NCBI GenBank assembly: GCA_013399855.1
Contig: VXAY01002362.1
Location: forward strand, 603,799 to 667,798
DNA length: 64,000 nt
Direction of reading: 5' to 3'
Source of the DNA: Oxyruncus cristatus
Lineage: Eukaryota > Chordata > Aves > Passeriformes > Cotingidae
A program made the translations under genes and the position numbers. Under the pieces are notes generated by a model. It did no database searches. It was given only the letters and a program-made list of their open reading frames with translations, and was not told the origin of the DNA. This document shows, piece after piece, positions 57,201 to 64,000 of the stretch (its first letter is position 1; every line of letters starts with the position of its first letter).

Positions 57201-60200
57201 ATAAATTATGACAGCAATTTTTATGACAGCAATTTCCCCTTTTATTTCTTTACTTTGTGAAATTATTTCTGTTTCTGCTTTTATATCAATATTTCTCCAG
57301 AACTGGATTGCATTAGATAGCATGTCCAACCCCTAGTTTGAATTAGACAAAACTGAAACAGAAAGAGGATTAAAACCATAATATTTCAGAAATAGAAACT
57401 GGGTCACATATTAAGGCTTTCTCTAGGGTTTCTCAGAAAGATTAAAATGAGAATGAATCTATCACTGACTTACTGTTTACTGATGTGGGGCAACAGTAAG
57501 GATAGATGGACATGTACCTAGGGTGCTTCCATGACTTGAAATCAAATACCATCAGAACCTCTATCAAATGGTAATATCCTTAGGCATCAAATATCCCAGG
57601 AGTAGAGAGCTGTACCATTATTGTCATTCAGGAGCAAAACCTCAGGGATGGAAAAGCTAAAAGCTCCCACAGTCATGCAGGAAATCTGTAGAAGAGGAGT
57701 GAACTGATCAGAAGTGTCAGGGCAGGCATGCTATATGCTTTCTCCATATGGAATGGCATCAGCAGGCTTATTCATACCAGCATCAAACCAGCCTATTTTT
57801 GGTTGCATAATTTCATAATAAAGGAAGAGGAAGAATTTTAGGGAAACGTGAAGCAAATACATGGTTTATCCACTGTATGTGGAAAGTAATTCCTTTAGAG
57901 AGGAACAAACGATGTTGGTATAAGCATTACTTATTTATTCTAGATACCCGAGTGACACATTTTCACACATGTATGTGGGGAGTCTTCTGCTACCATGGAG
58001 TGCAAAAATAAGATGATAGTTCGCAAATGAATTCACACGCACACTAATCCAGTCTCCCCCCATACCTCAATGATCTAGTAATTATAATCTAGTAACGGAA
58101 TATATATGGGATCATTTTCCCTAATAATTTTTATACATGTATTATTTTCTAGCGTTGCGTTATTTGGGTAAAAGATATCAAAATACAGAAAAAGAAAATT
58201 AAACTTATCATTTGAGAAACATTTTTCTCTCCTGCTCTCAATCTCTGTTAGCCTTCATCCAATGAAAAAGAAATTCATTGACCATTCAAGACAGGATTGT
58301 TTCTACATCATTATGTGGTTGTGTAGCATTTAAAAAAATAATATGCAAAGTAAAAAGTAAAAGGAAGTATGTTGAAGAGGCGGACAGACAGCAGACCCCC
58401 AGACAAAGATTTTATGCAAATTCTGGGTTTCCTCAGTATTTTAATAAGGCAACATCTGGACAATAAAAAATTTTCAACAGTTTTCTCCCAAGAAATTCCC
58501 CAAGACAGAAATCAGGAGAAATATGAAAACAAAAGTTCCATGCTTGAGAATTATTGAAAAGCCTCAAGGATCTTCACCATCCCCATATTCTACAGTAGCA
58601 TATATTTGAAAAGAGCATCTCTGTGGGACCTTGAACACCATCCATCTCGTCCCTCTTCACTTTCACAGGCTCCTACATTGTCAGTCTTCTACCTACCATG
58701 TTCAAAAACATCAAACCACACATAAAAGCAGACTATTAGTGTACTTGATGTGCCTTACTAACGCTACAACTGTTGTTCCTTACAGTCTTGAGGAAATAAT
58801 TCAAAAAGAGTCAAGTAGCATCCCGACTTCCTCCAGTGAAGCTGAGCCCCACGGACTGGTACTTAGGTGGTGGGTGCACACCTTCCATATGCTCCTATAT
58901 GGAGCTGCCCTACCTGATCAGAGCTAGGACAATTTACCTTGAGAGACCTACCTGCTGCTAACCACTGCTGTCCTCAGGGAGCTCAGCAATGGTGGAGCTT
59001 GCAAGGTGTGCTACAAGCTAAGCCAAGATCAGCTAGACACAAGCCAGTGCCTTAAGGAAGAATACTTTTTCTAGAAAGGTCCATGCTTTGTATTTCAGTA
59101 GAAACAAAATACACATTCATTTAAAAGCAGAACACCAATTGTTTCCAGTCATAGCTAGTAAATGAAATTAAATTAGTTAATATTACATTTTTTTACTTAT
59201 GTCCCTTGATTGTACTAACTGCACAGAGATAGCAATGGGCTAGTATTATTACAGATGCTTGAAACAACATTTAATCTGACTGAGCTGGAAAATACCAGCA
59301 AGTGAGAAAACACTAACATTTAGCAAGATGGTCGCTAGTAGTTCTTATTCTTGGGCTCTGCTCTCATTATTCAGCTCAAGCCTTTGGTTTCTAGGAAACA
59401 TATTGCAACTTCCACCCGTAGCTCCTTAGCAGATGTTACTTTTCAGATCAAGCAGAATTTGACATCAAATTTTGGCCAGATCATAGGAAAACTGAGACTC
59501 CAACCCTGCTCCTTCCAAAGAACTTTTAAAGTCAGACAGTCCTAGAAAGTTCTGCTGAATCTGTTTGTTTGTAAATCCTCTCCCCCCCCCATCCCCCTTA
59601 ATAGGGCAAAATGTGAAAGAAAACTTTGTCTTTCCTTGGCTCTCTGTAATTGAGAGGAAATGTTTCCTCAGTCATTTTTTCAAATTAACTCTTCACCTTG
59701 AATGCCTTCTTTACAAGTACCTTGCCAGTAGTGCACCACCTGATGTTTTTTGACTAGGTTAATTGCACTTTGATGCCTCGCAGCAGCTAGCCTGATCATC
59801 CAAATCAGAAGTACATTATTTGGCACAATAAACATGGGGTTGGATTTATTAGTCTGCTAGCCCTGCCAAGAATTCAGCAACTCCAGAAACCAGTTTGCCT
59901 ATATACTTGCCTAAATATTGTCTTGAGACTAACTTCAAGCAGCCAGTTTTTGAAGCTGCAACCAGTCTGTCTTGAGGATTAATGCAAGGCTTGCAGGCAG
60001 TAATGCTGAAAGTCTGTCTCCAGAGATCCAAAAGATGCTGTCAGTAAAAAGCAATACCGCATAGCTTTTAGAACCTTGATTCCCTCTGTGCCTGCATTTC
60101 CTTCATGACTTGAAGTCAAACACCATCACCTGTTGTGACCCTTGGCATGGACCAGGTTAGCACTGGAGTGATGCTGACTTAGGTCACGCTACAAAACCCA

Positions 60201-63200
60201 CTCCCCACCCTGGTCTTTTGGAGGTTTCTGCTCCTCTCCCGTGTGTGAAGATAGACAGATTGCTCGAGAGAGGTTTCCTTGTGATCTGAGCATTTCCTTC
60301 GGTGGTGCTGGTGGAAGTGCTGTGAAAAAGAGGTTCCAGCGTCCACAGCAACAGCTTCTGTGCATCTCAAAAATAGTTTTTACAACCTGTTCGACAAAGA
60401 GAGAGGAACTAAGGAAGTGAGATGGCTCTCATGTTTAATACTGCGGTATTGCTACCACTGCATGTTCTGCCAGGCAAGGATATGCTGCTCCATCTGTTCA
60501 CCTGCTCCCAGCACAAACCTACAAAGCAATGGGTAAGGAGCCAAATGGCTGCAGAAAAACCCGCCTGATGTGTAAGCAAGAGTTTGTAAAACCCTTGAAA
60601 CACTGAAACTGCTTAAGTTGCCGGTTTGTGGGAATACACCAGGAAGGTACCTAAGCAGCCTAAATGCCTTACCAGCAAATGCTAACTCAGCCTCAGATTC
60701 TCGTCTGGTAGATTTTAACAGGCAGATAAACTAAGGAAGAGAGAAGTATGCTCAGAGTTTCAAAAGTGAGTGCATAGATGTCAGATGGGTAAAAATAAAA
60801 CATAAACAAGCTTCTTGTTATTCAGGAATTTCAGACACCTAAACAATGTAAACAACCAAAACTAAACATATTTTATTTTATTTTGGAAACCATGCTTTTG
60901 TTCTGATTAGATTTCATTTTTTAAGAATACTGGCAATAACTTTCAGTGTGTTATGAATTTTTTGCTTAGTTTAAATTGTTGAATGTGAGAAGGACACATA
61001 ATAGTCACAGTGACTATTTATCTTACTATTATCTTTACTATTGCACATAAATCTCATTAAATCTCAATCTCAGAATTGTTATAAACAGAATGACTTACAA
61101 GCCTTAATAAGGCAAAATGAGGGCATCCCATGCTATAGTCATTCCAAAAATCAATTTCTTCAAGGGAGCCTTTGTCTGCATAGGGACAGGTGGTATCTGC
61201 TCTGAGTAGTTTAATTTCCTGCCTTGGTAATTCCCAGCAATAAATTTTGATGGGATACAGATGATGATAATGACTAATAGTTCTGGGGTATTTGCTTTAA
61301 GATTATAATGTTTCTTTCTTTGTTTTTTTTTATTACTAAAGTTTATAAATACCAGCATTTAACTTCTATAATATTAAGTAGGGTTTTTTTCTAGATGAAA
61401 GGTTGAGATTGTCCTCTTACAAATGCCATTAAAACAGCTTTTTTTTTTTTTTTATATATACATAATCTGAAAGCATTTGCAGACTTACTCTGTGGCCTTT
61501 CCTCACATTATTTTAATTTGATTTACTCACAGAAGCACAAATTACAGAAACCCTGCTTGTCATGTACAAGCTGTGTCACTGAAAGAACCAAGAAACCAGG
61601 CATCATCTGTTTTACGTCTATAAGCGTGCCCAAGCAGAATAGCCTTGATGGGAGCCTCTGTGTGACAAGATAAATGGTTGCATCAGCATCTTAAGGAGTC
61701 ATGCAACAGTTTATGTCCAATTAGCTGCACCTTTATGTGGCAGCTTATTGTGAAGCTGCGCAGAGATTGAATAATTTGAAATAGTCTCAAAGCAGTTATA
61801 AAAGTGAGAAATTCAATACAAAACACCGTGTCTGCTCTGTACCAGCCAGACACCTTGCTTTGAAAGCTCAAGCAATATAGCACTATTCTTTGAGAGAAAA
61901 GATGAAAGTGTCAGGCTCAGGTAAGAGAAACCAGTTTTCATCTCTGAGATCCCCAGAGAATCACTACAGCTGTGGGAGAAAACGGATTCGTTTATCCTCT
62001 ATTAATAAGGTGGTAAGGTAAACTCTGAACACAAAAAAAGGATGACTTTTCAGAATCAAACTTTTTTTCCTGTATTGAAATAAGTATGGTTTCCCTCTAG
62101 TTAGAACTAAGTTTTTTCAGGGTTGTTTTTTTGGTGGGGTTTGTTTGTTTGTTTGTTTTTTCCTATTGAAAGTTGCTGGCCCCTGCATTTTTGCTTAAAA
62201 TTCCATATATTTAAAAAAAAAATCTGGTAAAATAAACCTTTATCTTCTGGAATTATTTTATAAGACAGAAACAAAGCATGTATATTTGATTAATGAGTTC
62301 CTACATGTGAGCTGAATCTTCACCCCAAAAAATCTTTGTTCCCCTGTAGTTAGAATTATTTTGGGGTTTTTTTTTCTGCTACTTGAAGTTACTAGAGCCA
62401 AAAGTCTATCTTGGCTTTCACAGTGAGTTCAGGCTGAGAACAACTCAAATGCTCCCTCCCAGCTTCAGGGTCTCAAGCAGAAATTAAGTTCTTCCAAAAC
62501 ACAAGTGCCATTCTAAGAGGTAACATTATTTTGAGCAGTTCGTTGGCCACACTAACTGAGCTGGAAACAAGAAGTTAAATGAATGGAGCCCTTTAACTCT
62601 GTGAATGCAAATACTTAAGAAATGGATAGGCAACAAGTGTAAAAAGTGAATCCTATGGAGCTGTCATGCTGCAGGTAAAGCCAACTCAGAAGCATTTGAT
62701 TTGGGAACAGACACATACAGCAGTACTGGAGTAAGGACCTTTCTTTATGGAAGGAAATAACGGGAGACGGGCGGCATTAACACAAGTATAGCTGGTAATG
62801 TACATCAGCTATGATGTCAGAGGTGTCTGGAGGTGAGAGAATAGTTTAATCTCCTTCTTTCCCAGTTTAGCTCCTTTGCAGAAGCAGCCAATCCAAGAGC
62901 TATTTAATACTAATTCTGATTACAAATATCCTCCTGATGGGCGCTGGGATAACCCCACCAGTCAGGAATCAGCAAGAAGTTGCTGGGGTTTGTGTCACAC
63001 ATCCTGTCTGGTTTACACAATGTTTTCTTGAAAGACTGTAAACACCTACTATTCAGTTCCCTTTACTTAGATACATTTTATTTTTCATTCAAACCTTCTT
63101 TTAGTGTAAAAAGCATGGATCATACACTGCCTCACTTCGTACAGAAATACCAGTTTATTTCTCTCCCGTCCATCAGACAGGGACTCAGTCCCTGGATGTT

Positions 63201-63599
63201 CACCTGCTGAAGGATGTCAGATAGATGAGGTTTACTTAAAGGGCTGTTGAAGAAAGTAAATATCCTATCTGTTTGGCCAAAGGGCTCCTCCCCAGTGTTT
63301 CCTTGCCAGAAAGCAGTGTTATTCCATGGCATTTGAAATGGAGAAGAGATTTTAGAGGAACTGTGACAAAGCAGGAACTCAGTTTATACATGCATTGTGC
63401 CTCACAATCTAATCTCCAAACACCTTCCATAACAATTAAGTTCCAGACATCTCTATAGTTGGTAAACTGTCGGGCCTGATATGATTACTTGCTTTTAAAG
63501 CTCTGCTTCATAGCACGGAAATTCTGTGCGATCTTTCTCCTTAGTTTCAGTATTTATTTCAAAAAGAAGAATTCCACACAGGCTAGTTGTATTCCTGAA

Positions 63600-64000
63600 A
63601 AGTTTTCGCGCGCATCGCTGTCATCGCGGCTCTCGGGATCACGCTGAAGGACTAGCGGCAGCCGCTGCCTCTCCCACCGCGGGTCCCGCCGGCTCCACTC
63701 CCTGCCTCTCCCCGCCGCGGGTGGGCTCGCCGCGGGCCACCTCTCGGCGCAGCCCCCGCCGAGCAGCGCGGCACGCCGCTGGACTGAGGATGAGAAGCCC
63801 AGGGGTGCTCAGGACGTGCCGGTCCCCCACCTGAGGCTGCAGCTCGGCGCCCGCAGGGAGCAGCCGCCCGCTCCCCCCGCACACCGCCCCGACACCGCGC
63901 CCCTGCCGCTCCGCCCGAGCCCCAATCTCCTCACTGCGGTGCTGAGCGGATTACGGGCCGGCACTTTGACAACTGCCTGCGCTCCCCAGAGCCGCCCTGC
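63600..64000. promoter_or_regulatory. CpG island at window end, promoter of an unidentified neighbour
   Basis: GC content and CpG density rise sharply from about 63605 and continue to the last base (for example CCGCCGCGGGTGGGCTCGCCGCGGG and CTCGGCGCAGCCCCCGCCGAGCAGCGCGGC). Such islands usually mark a transcription start. Short open frames are present on both strands, but none is recognisable, and neither the strand nor the gene can be assigned from 400 bases. Confidence 0.65.

Larger units (their letters stand above)
43504..63590. other. Intergenic region without recognised genes
   Basis: Twenty kilobases of AT-rich sequence with no recognisable exon, RNA gene or clear transposon. Simple runs include A19 at 47383-47401, T15 at 61439-61453 and (GTTT)n at about 62128-62160. 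Open frames up to 181 codons (50299-49754 minus) look like chance. Motif-rich AT stretches near 56.1-56.35 and 61.6-61.86 kb might be conserved non-coding DNA, but this needs an alignment. Confidence 0.6.

Overview
The window is nuclear DNA from a bird. It carries several CR1 non-LTR retrotransposon copies, two LTRs of the avian ERVL-like type that begin TGTA(C/T)TGGGTTTG, GC-rich CpG-island promoters interrupted by short runs of N, and two intron-containing vertebrate genes whose exons I could join by hand. A songbird or other neoavian is plausible from the LTR type, but the species cannot be fixed by reading alone.

Layout. (1) 1-2.16 kb: no gene, T-rich low-complexity sequence. (2) 2.16-3.47 kb: a CR1 3' end on the minus strand, a GC-rich island broken by a 48-N gap (probable ROPN1L promoter), then a CR1 3' end on the plus strand. 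(3) 4.84-11.92 kb, plus strand: ROPN1L (ropporin-1-like), five coding exons joining in frame to 218 aa. Its fourth intron contains a ~1.1 kb LTR. (4) 13.5-21.0 kb, minus strand: SNRNP48, the U11-48K protein of the minor spliceosome. Eight coding exons join in frame to 293 aa; the first coding exon is missing and probably lies in a 94-N gap. The two genes are convergent, with poly(A) signals about 1.6 kb apart. (5) 20.5-22.2 kb: CpG island at the SNRNP48 5' end, with an LTR-like stretch (TATA box then AATAAA 70 bp later) on its outer flank. (6) 22.2-63.6 kb: a ~41 kb stretch without recognisable coding sequence. It holds CR1 fragments, including one with 5' and 3' ends joined by an internal deletion, a truncated ERVL-like LTR, an exact 68-bp tandem duplication, microsatellites and one isolated CpG-rich islet near 30.2 kb. 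(7) 63.6-64.0 kb: a strong CpG island running off the end of the window, probably the promoter of a neighbouring gene I could not identify.

The two genes have unrelated jobs: ROPN1L acts in sperm flagella and cilia, SNRNP48 in recognising U12-type 5' splice sites. Nothing suggests joint function. No CRISPR array, operon, tRNA, rRNA or novel multi-gene system was seen. The points most worth checking are the gene order (human orthologues are on 5p15.2 and 6p24.3), a cluster of U12-5'-splice-site-like motifs in SNRNP48 intron 4, a competing out-of-frame acceptor in ROPN1L, and the internally deleted CR1.
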